A stretch of DNA of 64,000 bases from Sphingobacteriales bacterium 44-61. Its GTDB lineage: Bacteria; Bacteroidota; Bacteroidia; Chitinophagales; Chitinophagaceae. The stretch covers positions 82,570-146,569 of the forward strand of contig MKTW01000003.1 of assembly GCA_001898405.1 (NCBI GenBank), given 5' to 3'. The position numbers and the translations under genes are program-made. Under the pieces are notes generated by a model. That model searched no databases and was not told where the DNA came from. It saw only the letters and a list, made by a program, of their open reading frames with translations. Below are positions 56,333 through 63,991 of the stretch, in pieces. Position 1 is the stretch's first letter, and each line of letters starts with the position of its first letter.

Positions 56333-57139
56333 ATGAAAGAACTGATACTGGAAGCATGGAACAATCGTGAATTGCTTAAAGAAAACAAATACAGCGAAGC
56401 GATCCACTCCTTTATTGAAGATCTGGACAAAGGGAGATTCAGGGTGGCTACGCAAACAGAAACCGGCTGGGAGATCAATGAGTGGGTAAAGCAGGCGATA
56501 CTGATGTATTTCAGTATTCAGCCAATGCAGACCTGGGATGTAGGGCCTTTTCAATTCTATGATAAGATGTTGTTGAAAAAAGGATATGAAGACCTTGGCG
56601 TAAGGGCTGTACCACATGCAGTGGCAAGGTATGGAGCATATATAGCGCCCAATGTGGTGCTGATGCCATCTTATGTAAACATCGGCGCTTATGTGGACCA
56701 GGGCACCATGGTAGATACCTGGGCTACGGTAGGCAGTTGTGCCCAGATCGGGAAAAACGTCCACCTCAGTGGTGGTGTGGGTATTGGTGGTGTGCTTGAA
56801 CCATTGCAGGCCGCTCCGGTGATCATTGAAGACGGCTGTTTTATTGGCAGCCGCTGTATCGTAGTGGAAGGTGTAAGGGTGGAAAAAGAAGCCGTATTGG
56901 GAGCCAATGTTGTTTTAACACAATCTACCAAGATCATTGATGTCAGTGGCAGCACGCTGGTAGAACATAAAGGACGTGTGCCGGCAAGAAGCGTAGTGAT
57001 CCCTGGCAGCTATCCTAAAAAATTCCCCGCAGGAGAATATCATGTCAACTGCGCACTGATCATCGGGCAGCGTAAGCCAAGCACAGATCTGAAAACAAGC
57101 CTGAATGAGGCATTGAGGGATTTTAATGTAAGCGTCTGA
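56333..57139 (+). CDS. dapD: tetrahydrodipicolinate N-succinyltransferase
   Basis: 268 residues from MKELILEAWNN. Left-handed beta-helix with hexapeptide repeats (about 105-230), including YGAYIAPNVVLMPSYVNIGAY and HLSGGVGIGGVLEP. It succinylates tetrahydrodipicolinate in the lysine/diaminopimelate pathway, with DapB acting just before it. The promoter box supports the start; the longer ORF overlaps the glycosyltransferase start. Confidence 0.95.
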   Translation: MKELILEAWNNRELLKENKYSEAIHSFIEDLDKGRFRVATQTETGWEINEWVKQAILMYFSIQPMQTWDVGPFQFYDKMLLKKGYEDLGVRAVPHAVARYGAYIAPNVVLMPSYVNIGAYVDQGTMVDTWATVGSCAQIGKNVHLSGGVGIGGVLEPLQAAPVIIEDGCFIGSRCIVVEGVRVEKEAVLGANVVLTQSTKIIDVSGSTLVEHKGRVPARSVVIPGSYPKKFPAGEYHVNCALIIGQRKPSTDLKTSLNEALRDFNVSV

Positions 57140-57142
57140 TAT

Positions 57143-57216
57143 CGATGTCCGGTGTTCGATGACCGAATGGCACCTTTTTGCCGGTATTTCCCCGGCCATC
57201 GAACACCGGACAATCG
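57143..57216. repeat. inverted repeat between convergent dapD and 57224
   Basis: A 14-bp perfect stem (TCCGGTGTTCGATG with its complement), extended past one bulge by CGAT/ATCG, around a GACCGAATGG-containing loop. It could act as a bidirectional terminator and belongs to the second repeat family. Confidence 0.6.
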
Positions 57217-57223
57217 TTAACAA

Positions 57224-57574
57224 TTATTTCATCTCTGTCAACACTTGCACCTGCAAGCTTGCCATTGCCGGATTTCCTGCATCTGTGTGCATAATGATCA
57301 TCCGCATACCAAGATCAGAAACCAGCCAGTCCGGTTTTAACTGACCCCGCTGGCTGATATATATTTTTTTGAAATGCCTGTAGCAGGCGAGGCGGGCTGA
57401 ACCAAGGGCGTTCATAGCCTTATTCAGCGCTTCTTCCAACTCATCCTGGCTGCTAAGTCCTCTCCCAAGCAGCCAACTGGCATAATGAGTTAGATTCTTC
57501 TCTATTACTCTGTCTTCGAGCTCTTGAAACACCCTGAATTCCTGACCGGAATAGCGTATGAGGGCAAATCCCAT
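57224..57574 (-). CDS. hypothetical protein
   Basis: 116 residues, mostly helical, with no signal peptide or membrane segment and no family I recognise. It opens MGFALIRYSGQEFRVF and has a basic middle (ACYRHFKKIYISQRGQLK). It lies 35 nt upstream of the DnaJ-like gene's stop, on the same strand, so co-transcription with that gene is likely. It may be its partner. Confidence 0.55.
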   Translation of the reverse strand: MGFALIRYSGQEFRVFQELEDRVIEKNLTHYASWLLGRGLSSQDELEEALNKAMNALGSARLACYRHFKKIYISQRGQLKPDWLVSDLGMRMIIMHTDAGNPAMASLQVQVLTEMK

Positions 57575-57609
57575 AATGCTGGTTTTTAGACCAGATATTG
57601 CTACATATT

Positions 57610-58536
57610 TCAGGCCATATTGGTCTTACCGGCTGTATAGGATTGTTGCAATTTCTGGAACAGTTCTTTTTGCTCAGGACTGAGATTTTGTGGAATGGTC
57701 ACCTGTATAGTGAGCAGCAGATCGCCTGCAGCGCCGGCCTGGTTATACAGCGGCATGCCCTTTCCTTTGATCCGTAGAGTTTTACCATGCTGCATGCCTG
57801 CAGGAATTTTTATTTTCAGGTTGCCGGCCAGGGTTGTCAATTGAGCGTCTCCTCCCAGCACTGCTGTAAAAAGATCGATGGTCAGCGACTGCCGTATATC
57901 ATTGCCTACTCTCTCATACAGGGGATTGGGCATTACCTGGATGGTAAGATAGAGATCACCGGGTTTGGCATTTTTTCCGCCTGGTTCGCCTTTTCCTGCC
58001 AGTTTTATTTCAAGCCCGTCATAGGCTCCCGGCTTTAGTTGAATACGTATTTTCTCACCATTCACTTCAAATACTTTAGCAGCACCCCTGAAAGCATCTT
58101 CCAGGCTGATGGCAATACTGCCACGTATATCCCTGACCCTTGACCTCCCTTTTCCGGCACGGGAAGAACTGCGGAAAAAATTCTCAAAAAGGTCTGAATA
58201 ATCGCCTCCGCCAGGTCCGAAGAATTCAGAAGGATCGCCCTCAAACTCATAGGCCTGCCCACCTCCGGGCGAACCCTGGTATTGGTAACTGCCATTCCCC
58301 TGCCCTTCTCCCATCCGGTTCCAGTTTTCACCAAACCGGTCGTACTTCTTCCTTTTTTCCGGGTCACTCAACACTTCATAGGCATCATTGATCTCTTTAA
58401 ATTTCTCTTCCGCCTCTTTATTACCGGGATTCTTGTCAGGATGGAACTTAACAGCCAGCTTACGGTAGGATTTTTTGATCTCCTCTGCCGAAGCTGCTTT
58501 GCCTACCCCTAATATGGAATAATAATCTCTGGCCAT
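57610..58536 (-). CDS. CbpA-type DnaJ co-chaperone
   Basis: 308 residues. J domain with HPD ([14 protein letters not shown]), a Gly/Phe-rich linker with [19 protein letters not shown], and two C-terminal beta-domains. There is no zinc-finger Cys cluster, so it is a CbpA/class II J protein. It hands substrate to DnaK. It precedes the hypothetical gene (57224). Confidence 0.9.
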   Translation of the reverse strand: MARDYYSILGVGKAASAEEIKKSYRKLAVKFHPDKNPGNKEAEEKFKEINDAYEVLSDPEKRKKYDRFGENWNRMGEGQGNGSYQYQGSPGGGQAYEFEGDPSEFFGPGGGDYSDLFENFFRSSSRAGKGRSRVRDIRGSIAISLEDAFRGAAKVFEVNGEKIRIQLKPGAYDGLEIKLAGKGEPGGKNAKPGDLYLTIQVMPNPLYERVGNDIRQSLTIDLFTAVLGGDAQLTTLAGNLKIKIPAGMQHGKTLRIKGKGMPLYNQAGAAGDLLLTIQVTIPQNLSPEQKELFQKLQQSYTAGKTNMA

Positions 58537-58676
58537 GGCTTCTTATTTTTCAATAGTTGTACCAAAAACATTTCCTGCAATAATGGCGGGTTTTACAGGT
58601 CACATAGAATAGATTTAAAAAATCAGTACAACTAATTTATCTCCTTTTCGCTTACAGGCAAGTATATTCTTTAATA

Positions 58677-58748
58677 GGTCATCCTTCCCGTCTTCCCGCC
58701 TTACCGGTAAATTCTTACCGGTAAGGCGGGAAGACGGGAAGGATGACC
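58677..58748. repeat. long perfect palindrome, CCTTACCGG family, copy 4
   Basis: Two 34-nt arms (58677-58710, 58715-58748) around a 4-nt loop. It shares CCTTCCCGTCTTCCCGCCTT with copy 3 but has its own outer arm GGTCAT/ATGACC. It lies between divergent gene starts, where neither gene needs a terminator. Confidence 0.92.
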
Positions 58749-58845
58749 GCAGACAGGCATTGTTTTACTGTTTGGGCAAATAATCCGTTTACCTTGTAAA
58801 ATTACCCGGAACTTTGTACGTGACTGTTCGAGATAAGTTTAACTG

Positions 58846-58853
58846 TAACTTTG
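58846..58853 (+). promoter_or_regulatory. -7 box upstream of kdnA
   Basis: TAACTTTG matches TAnnTTTG and lies 77 nt before kdnA. Confidence 0.5.
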
Positions 58854-58929
58854 CGTTCACGATTTTTATCCAAGGTTTACTTTATATTGCCCGCGAAAAT
58901 TCAAACGATAACCCCTCATTGTAACTACT

Positions 58930-60138
58930 ATGCCAGGAACAGAATTGTTTGGGGCGGAAGAAAGAAAAGAGGTGAACGATGTGTTAGACACCGGTATTCT
59001 TTTCCGCTATAACCATGATGCACAGCGCAATAATATCTGGAAAGCGCGTGAATTTGAAGAAGAAGTAAAAAAAGTCACTAAAGCAAAATTTGCCCATGCC
59101 GTTTCAAGCGGATCAACGGCTGTTTCCTGTGCACTTGCTGCTGCAGGTATCGGCGCCGGTGATGAAGTGATCGTCCCCCCTTTCACATTTATTGCCTCAG
59201 TGGAAGCTGTGCTTTTTGCAGGCGGCCTCCCTGTATTTGCAGAAATTGATGAAACCCTTTGCTTAAGCCCTGAAGGAATTGCAGCCGCCATCACTCCCCG
59301 CACCAAAGCCGTTCTGCTGGTGCATATGTGTGGAGGAATGGCGCGTCTTGATGAGATCGTTCAGCTTTGCAAAGAGAAAAATCTGGTGTTGATCGAAGAT
59401 GCCGGCCAGGCTTTTGGTTCTTCTTATAAAGGCCGATCCGTCGGTTTGTTTGGCAAAACAGGCAGCTATTCATTCGATTTCTTCAAGATAGCAACAGCCG
59501 GTGAAGGCGGTGTGTTTGTAACGGATGATGAGCAATGCTATATTCATGCAACCACCTATTCAGATCATGGCCATGATCATATCGGTAATAACCGGGGTAT
59601 GGAAAACCACCCTATCGTTGGGTTCAATTTCCGTATCGGCGAGCTCAATGCCGCAATAGGATTGGCACAAACACGCCGTGTGCCTTATATCCTTCAGAAG
59701 AACCGTGAACACAAGGCTTTCCTGACAAAAGAATTGAGTAAAATATCTGGTGTAAGTTTTGCTGAGCTGCCCGATCCTTCAGGCGATTCAGCTACTTTCC
59801 TCAACCTGCTTTTGCCCGACACAGCTGCCGCCAAACGCACGGTGGAAGAATTTAACCAGGCCGGCATAGGGGGATTCAACTACTGGTTTGTTAATATGTA
59901 TCATTTCATCAACCAGTGGACACATTTGAAAGAAATGAAAACAGCTGCTCCGCTTGCCATACAGATCCTGGGAGGGCCGCAGGATTACAGCTCAGTGAAA
60001 TTGCCCAAATCGCAGGAAGTGATCGGCCGGCTTATTTCATTCGGCATACGCGTTACCTGGACAGAAGAAGAATTAAAAACACTGACCGGCAAAATAGCCG
60101 GTTGCATACAAAAAGCTTTGTCACCCATTCATGCATAA
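58930..60138 (+). CDS. kdnA: 8-amino-Kdo aminotransferase KdnA (DegT family)
   Basis: 402 residues. DegT/DnrJ/EryC1/StrS fold with VSSGSTAVSCALAAAGIGAGDEVIVPPF, IEDAGQAFGSSY and PLP Lys186 in FDFFKIATAGEGG. In the Shewanella pathway KdnA transaminates the 8-oxo form of Kdo made by KdnB. The order kdnA-kdnB-kdsA in one operon supports this; as a lone sequence another sugar aminotransferase would be possible. Confidence 0.82.
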   Translation: MPGTELFGAEERKEVNDVLDTGILFRYNHDAQRNNIWKAREFEEEVKKVTKAKFAHAVSSGSTAVSCALAAAGIGAGDEVIVPPFTFIASVEAVLFAGGLPVFAEIDETLCLSPEGIAAAITPRTKAVLLVHMCGGMARLDEIVQLCKEKNLVLIEDAGQAFGSSYKGRSVGLFGKTGSYSFDFFKIATAGEGGVFVTDDEQCYIHATTYSDHGHDHIGNNRGMENHPIVGFNFRIGELNAAIGLAQTRRVPYILQKNREHKAFLTKELSKISGVSFAELPDPSGDSATFLNLLLPDTAAAKRTVEEFNQAGIGGFNYWFVNMYHFINQWTHLKEMKTAAPLAIQILGGPQDYSSVKLPKSQEVIGRLISFGIRVTWTEEELKTLTGKIAGCIQKALSPIHA

Positions 60139-61210
60139 GAATTTTAAAGGCATCGAAAAAACCGTTTTCGGACGGGGAAGCTTCAGCCAGCTTGGAGATA
60201 TCCTTGAGGAGAAAAGAGATCTGAACGATAAGTTCATGCTCTTTGTCGTTGATGAATATTTTAAAGGAAAATCCCTGGAAACACGCATACCTGCAAAGCC
60301 GCAGGATGTGGTCATCTTCATCAATGTAGATATTCATGAGCCTACAACAGAGCAGATCGATAACCTGCGCGACAGCATCCTTCAGCAAAAGGGATTGCCT
60401 TCGGGAGTGATCGGCATCGGTGGCGGCAGCATTATGGATATTGCTAAAGCAGTGTCGCTGATGTTTACCAATGAAGGTTCATCCACACTTTACCAGGGAT
60501 TGAACCTTATCAAAAAACCAGGCATTTATCACGTAGGCGTTCCCACCATATCAGGCACCGGCGCAGAAGTTTCTATGACCGCTGTATTGACCGGCCCTGA
60601 AAAAAAACTCGGCCTTAAATGTGAGTGGACCGTTTTCAACCAGGTGGTTTTTGACCCTGACCTTATTGCTACCGTGCCCCGCAACTGGTGGTTCTATACA
60701 GGCATGGACACTTATATCCATTGTATTGAATCGGAAAATGGCATTTTAAATAATGCATACAGTCATGCTTTTGCCGAGCAATCACTAAAACTTTGCCGTG
60801 AGATCTTCCTGGGAAATAACAGCGGACAAACACCGGAAAACGATGACAAGTTAATGGTAGCTTCCATGATGGGAGGTTTAAGCCTTACGTATTCTGAAGT
60901 GGGTATCTGCCATGCCATTTCTTATGGATTATCTAAAATACTGGGCATGCGTCATTGCTATGCCAATTGTGTTGCATTCAATCACCTCGGAGATTATTAT
61001 CCTGAAGGCGTAGCAGAGTTTAAAGAAATGATCAGTAAGCATTCAATTGACCTGCCCCAGGGTTTGTCAAAAGAATGGAGCGATGAACAGATCACGGCAA
61101 TGGCCACAGTATCCTACAATCTCCCGCACATGTGGAACCATGCCATCGGAAGCGACTGGAAAGAAAAAGTAACTACCAAAAGCATCGAAGGATTATTCCG
61201 GAGGCTGTGA
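60131..61210 (+). CDS. kdnB: Kdo 8-oxidase KdnB (iron-type alcohol dehydrogenase)
   Basis: 359 residues. Iron-containing ADH fold: GIGGGSIMDIAKAVS, PTISGTGAEVS, MDTYIHCIES and GICHAISYGLSKILGMRHCYAN with the metal-binding His residues. KdnB oxidises Kdo at C8 before the KdnA amination. It overlaps kdnA by 8 nt. Confidence 0.82.
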   Translation: MHKNFKGIEKTVFGRGSFSQLGDILEEKRDLNDKFMLFVVDEYFKGKSLETRIPAKPQDVVIFINVDIHEPTTEQIDNLRDSILQQKGLPSGVIGIGGGSIMDIAKAVSLMFTNEGSSTLYQGLNLIKKPGIYHVGVPTISGTGAEVSMTAVLTGPEKKLGLKCEWTVFNQVVFDPDLIATVPRNWWFYTGMDTYIHCIESENGILNNAYSHAFAEQSLKLCREIFLGNNSGQTPENDDKLMVASMMGGLSLTYSEVGICHAISYGLSKILGMRHCYANCVAFNHLGDYYPEGVAEFKEMISKHSIDLPQGLSKEWSDEQITAMATVSYNLPHMWNHAIGSDWKEKVTTKSIEGLFRRL

Positions 61211-61248
61211 GCAGGGAATAATCACTCATCACGAATAATAGTAAGAAT

Positions 61249-62103
61249 ATGAGTAAGAAAATTGTAAAAGCAGGCGACATTGACTGTGGCACAGATGAAC
61301 TCTTCGTCATCTCCGGCCCCTGCGTTATAGAAGAAGAATCCATTATGATGAGAACGGCAGAGAAACTGAAAGAAGTTTCCGAGCGGTTAAAGATAAAGAT
61401 CATCTATAAAAGTTCTTTCCAGAAAGACAACCGCAGCAGCTTAAAATATTATACAGGCCCCGGATTGGCAAAAGGTGTAAAGCTCCTTGCCAAAGTGCGT
61501 GAGCAGTTTGGATTTCCTCTGCTCACCGATATTCATTATCCTGACCAGGCTACCGCTGCCGGTGAAGTGATCGATGTGTTGCAGATACCTGCTTACCTCT
61601 GTATGCAAAGTGACCTGATGGTGGCTGCTGCCAAAACCGGGAAAGTGATCAATATCAAACACGGGCAGTTCCTTTCACCGGAAAACATGAAACATCCTGT
61701 AGCAAAATGCGTGGAAGCAGGCAATGACCAGGTGATCCTGACAGAACGCGGATATACATTTGGCTACAACGATCTTATTGTTGACCCCCGCAGCTTTTAC
61801 CACATGGGCAAACTGGGCTATCCTGTTGTATTTGACATCACACACTCCATCCGCAAATATGGCATACCAAGTGCAGATGCCAAAGGTGGAGCAAGGGAAT
61901 TCCTTCCGGTATTGTCACGCGCAGGCGTAGCAGCAGGTGTAGACGGTGTTTTTATTGAAACACATCCTGAACCCGAGAAAGCGCTTTGCGATGCGGCCAG
62001 CCAGCTTTGCGTATATGATCTCGAAGAGTTTTTAAAACCATTACTGGAATTGCACCAGGTGCAGGTAAAATATAAAAACCGGGAAGTGATCCCAGCCTCT
62101 TAA
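61249..62103 (+). CDS. kdsA: 3-deoxy-8-phosphooctulonate synthase
   Basis: 284 residues. KdsA signatures SGPCVIEEES, YKSSFQKDNRSS, LLTDIHYPDQ and DGVFIETHPEPEKALCD. It condenses arabinose-5-phosphate with phosphoenolpyruvate. Next genes supply, or remove phosphate from, this path. Confidence 0.93.
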   Translation: MSKKIVKAGDIDCGTDELFVISGPCVIEEESIMMRTAEKLKEVSERLKIKIIYKSSFQKDNRSSLKYYTGPGLAKGVKLLAKVREQFGFPLLTDIHYPDQATAAGEVIDVLQIPAYLCMQSDLMVAAAKTGKVINIKHGQFLSPENMKHPVAKCVEAGNDQVILTERGYTFGYNDLIVDPRSFYHMGKLGYPVVFDITHSIRKYGIPSADAKGGAREFLPVLSRAGVAAGVDGVFIETHPEPEKALCDAASQLCVYDLEEFLKPLLELHQVQVKYKNREVIPAS

Positions 62104-62119
62104 CCATTAATACTAGATT

Positions 62120-63142
62120 ATGGAATTGTATCTCGATTCAGCAGACATCAAAGAAATAGAAGAAGCCTTTAAATTGGGTTTCCTTACAGGCCTTACTACC
62201 ACGCCTACATTTATGCACCGTGAAGGTGTATCAGATATCGATGGGCTGATCCTGAAATTGTCGAAGATGGTGCCGGTACTCCAGATTGAAGCACTTGGCA
62301 ACACAGCAGAAGAAGTACTGAAAGAAGCACGCCGCCAGCTCGATCTTGGTCTTGATCCCAAGAAGACCGTATTCAAGATCCCTGTTTCACTGGAAGGCGT
62401 AAGAGCCTGCGCCTTGCTCCGTAAAGAAGGATTGCTGGTGAATGTGCATTTAGTGTACACGCTGCAGCAAGCTTATATGGCCATGCAGGCAGGCGCCACT
62501 TATGTGTGCCCACTGGTAGGCCGATTGCAGGACCAGGGCCATGATGCCCTCTCACTGGTAGAACAATGCGTTTTCGCAGTTAATCACTATGGCTACGATA
62601 CCAAAGTGATGTTCTCCTCCGTCCGTTCAACCGAACACGTCCGCAATGCCCTGAACCTTGGTGTGCACACCATCACCGTTCCCTGGAAGATCATGAAAGG
62701 ACTGACGGAAAATAATTTTACAACGCTGGGTACTGATCAGTTCATAGAACATACACGTCTTATGACCGTAAAAGTAAAAGACGTGATCAGCAAAACAAAC
62801 CCTGTAGTGGAAGCCGATACATCGCTAATGGATGCCATTGTGAAAATGACGGAATATGGATTTGGCGCCATTACCATCGTAAAAAAGGATGGAAGCCTGC
62901 TGGGTGTTTTCACTGATGGCGACCTGAGAAGGAAGATCCAGGAAGAAGGAAGAGATGTATTGAAGAAAAACATCGGCGACCTTACCCACAAAGACCCTGT
63001 TGCAGTAGAAGCAGGCCTGTTGCTGAATGATGCAGCAGCGATCTTCAAGAAAACCAGTGTGGACACGATCCTTGTTACAGAAAATGGCAAGCCGGTGGGC
63101 ATGCTGGATATACAGGACCTCAAATCCAACGGCACAAACTGA
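62120..63142 (+). CDS. transaldolase-family domain fused to KdsD-like CBS pair
   Basis: 340 residues. Residues 1-205 are a small transaldolase/FSA-type barrel: MELYLD (Asp6), Schiff-base Lys86 in VFKIPVS and Glu57 (Gln59 in E. coli FSA). Asn28 of the family is Thr28 (GLTTTPT) and Thr109 is His110 (VNVHLVYT). Residues about 212-338 are two CBS domains with FTDGDLRR (TDGDLRR at 265-271), a sequence typical of the CBS pair of arabinose-5-phosphate isomerase KdsD. The SIS isomerase domain is absent. It sits 16 nt after kdsA. Inference: it makes or regulates supply of arabinose-5-phosphate. An FSA-type reaction of glycolaldehyde with glyceraldehyde-3-phosphate would give that sugar. Activity is untested; a regulatory or other aldolase role is possible. 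Confidence 0.85.
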   Translation: MELYLDSADIKEIEEAFKLGFLTGLTTTPTFMHREGVSDIDGLILKLSKMVPVLQIEALGNTAEEVLKEARRQLDLGLDPKKTVFKIPVSLEGVRACALLRKEGLLVNVHLVYTLQQAYMAMQAGATYVCPLVGRLQDQGHDALSLVEQCVFAVNHYGYDTKVMFSSVRSTEHVRNALNLGVHTITVPWKIMKGLTENNFTTLGTDQFIEHTRLMTVKVKDVISKTNPVVEADTSLMDAIVKMTEYGFGAITIVKKDGSLLGVFTDGDLRRKIQEEGRDVLKKNIGDLTHKDPVAVEAGLLLNDAAAIFKKTSVDTILVTENGKPVGMLDIQDLKSNGTN

Positions 63143-63153
63143 TCTCATTCAAT

Positions 63154-63180
63154 AAAAGCCAGGATAATACCTGGCTTTTT
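63154..63180 (+). terminator. intrinsic terminator between the transaldolase-CBS and kdsC-like genes
   Basis: AAAAGCCAGG (63154-63163), loop ATAATA, CCTGGCTTTT (63170-63179), then TTC. It lies 16 nt before the next ATG. Confidence 0.85.
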
Positions 63181-63195
63181 CTTTATTTTCATCTC

Positions 63196-63891
63196 ATGAA
63201 TCCCGAAACTGTTTTTACGCAGGCTGGCGGCACATTCTGCATCCCTTATGCAGACTTCCAATCGAGACTATCCCGTATCAAGGCTTTTATTTTTGACTGG
63301 GATGGTGTATTCAATGATGGTGGCAAAGACCACCAGGGCAGCAGCAATTTCAGTGAAGTAGATTCCATGGGCACTAACCTTCTTCGCTTCAGCCGTTGGT
63401 TGTTGAAAAAAGAATTACCCTTTTGTGCTGTCATGTCGGGAGAAAAAAACCAGCTTTCCTTTCAATACACACAAAGGGAGCATTTTCATGAGGGCTATTT
63501 AAAAATATTACATAAGACCATTGCACTTGATCATTTCCTGGCAGCGCATTCTCTTGAAGCCAGTGAAGTAGCTTTTGTGTTTGATGATGTGCTTGATCTT
63601 TCTCTGGCGGCAAGGGCGGGTTTGCGTATTATGGTTGGCCGAAAAGCGAATCCATTGTTCAGGCAGTATGTGGTGGAGAGGGATCTGGCGGATTATATTA
63701 CAGCGAATGACCAGTATGCGGTACGTGAAGCTTGTGAGTTGATGATTGGGGCGGCAGGGAATTTTGAGGAGGTGGTGGGTGGACGGGCGGCATTTTCGGC
63801 TGAATATAAGGAGTATTTACAGGAGCGGCAGCAGGTTAGGACAGGATATTTTACATTGGAGAAGGAAGAGATAGTAAAGGTGGAGATGTAA
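63196..63891 (+). CDS. KdsC-like HAD phosphatase
   Basis: 231 residues. About 28 extra N-terminal residues precede the HAD motif FDWDGVFNDG (D34, D36), which matches KdsC's DVDGVLTDG-type motif I. Motif II is VMSGEKN instead of ITGR-type and motif III is VFDDVLDLSLAARAGL. KdsC removes phosphate from Kdo-8-phosphate, the step after KdsA. The altered motif II and the longer tail leave another sugar-acid phosphatase possible. A terminator precedes it, so it may have its own weak promoter or rely on read-through. Confidence 0.65.
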   Translation: MNPETVFTQAGGTFCIPYADFQSRLSRIKAFIFDWDGVFNDGGKDHQGSSNFSEVDSMGTNLLRFSRWLLKKELPFCAVMSGEKNQLSFQYTQREHFHEGYLKILHKTIALDHFLAAHSLEASEVAFVFDDVLDLSLAARAGLRIMVGRKANPLFRQYVVERDLADYITANDQYAVREACELMIGAAGNFEEVVGGRAAFSAEYKEYLQERQQVRTGYFTLEKEEIVKVEM

Positions 63892-63991
63892 GATGGAATA
63901 ATCATAATTACAGCCGGCAATGATAGTGTAAGTGCCCCTATATAACAGACAGTTTAAAGTTAGAGCGAAAAGCTTAAATTTAAACTGAGAT

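Larger units (their letters stand above)
58537..58929. other. 393-nt intergenic region with palindrome and promoter box
   Basis: The gap between the divergent DnaJ-like and kdnA genes. It contains palindrome copy 4 (58677-58748) and the kdnA -7 box (58846). No other structured element or frame was noticed. Confidence 0.6.

Noticed and set aside
55108..56478. Longer N-terminus of the GT4 enzyme
   Set aside because: The extra 73 residues run antisense through dapD's start and promoter box.
63142..63195. Riboswitch or leader element before the kdsC-like gene
   Set aside because: Only a plain intrinsic terminator is visible; there is no room for an aptamer.
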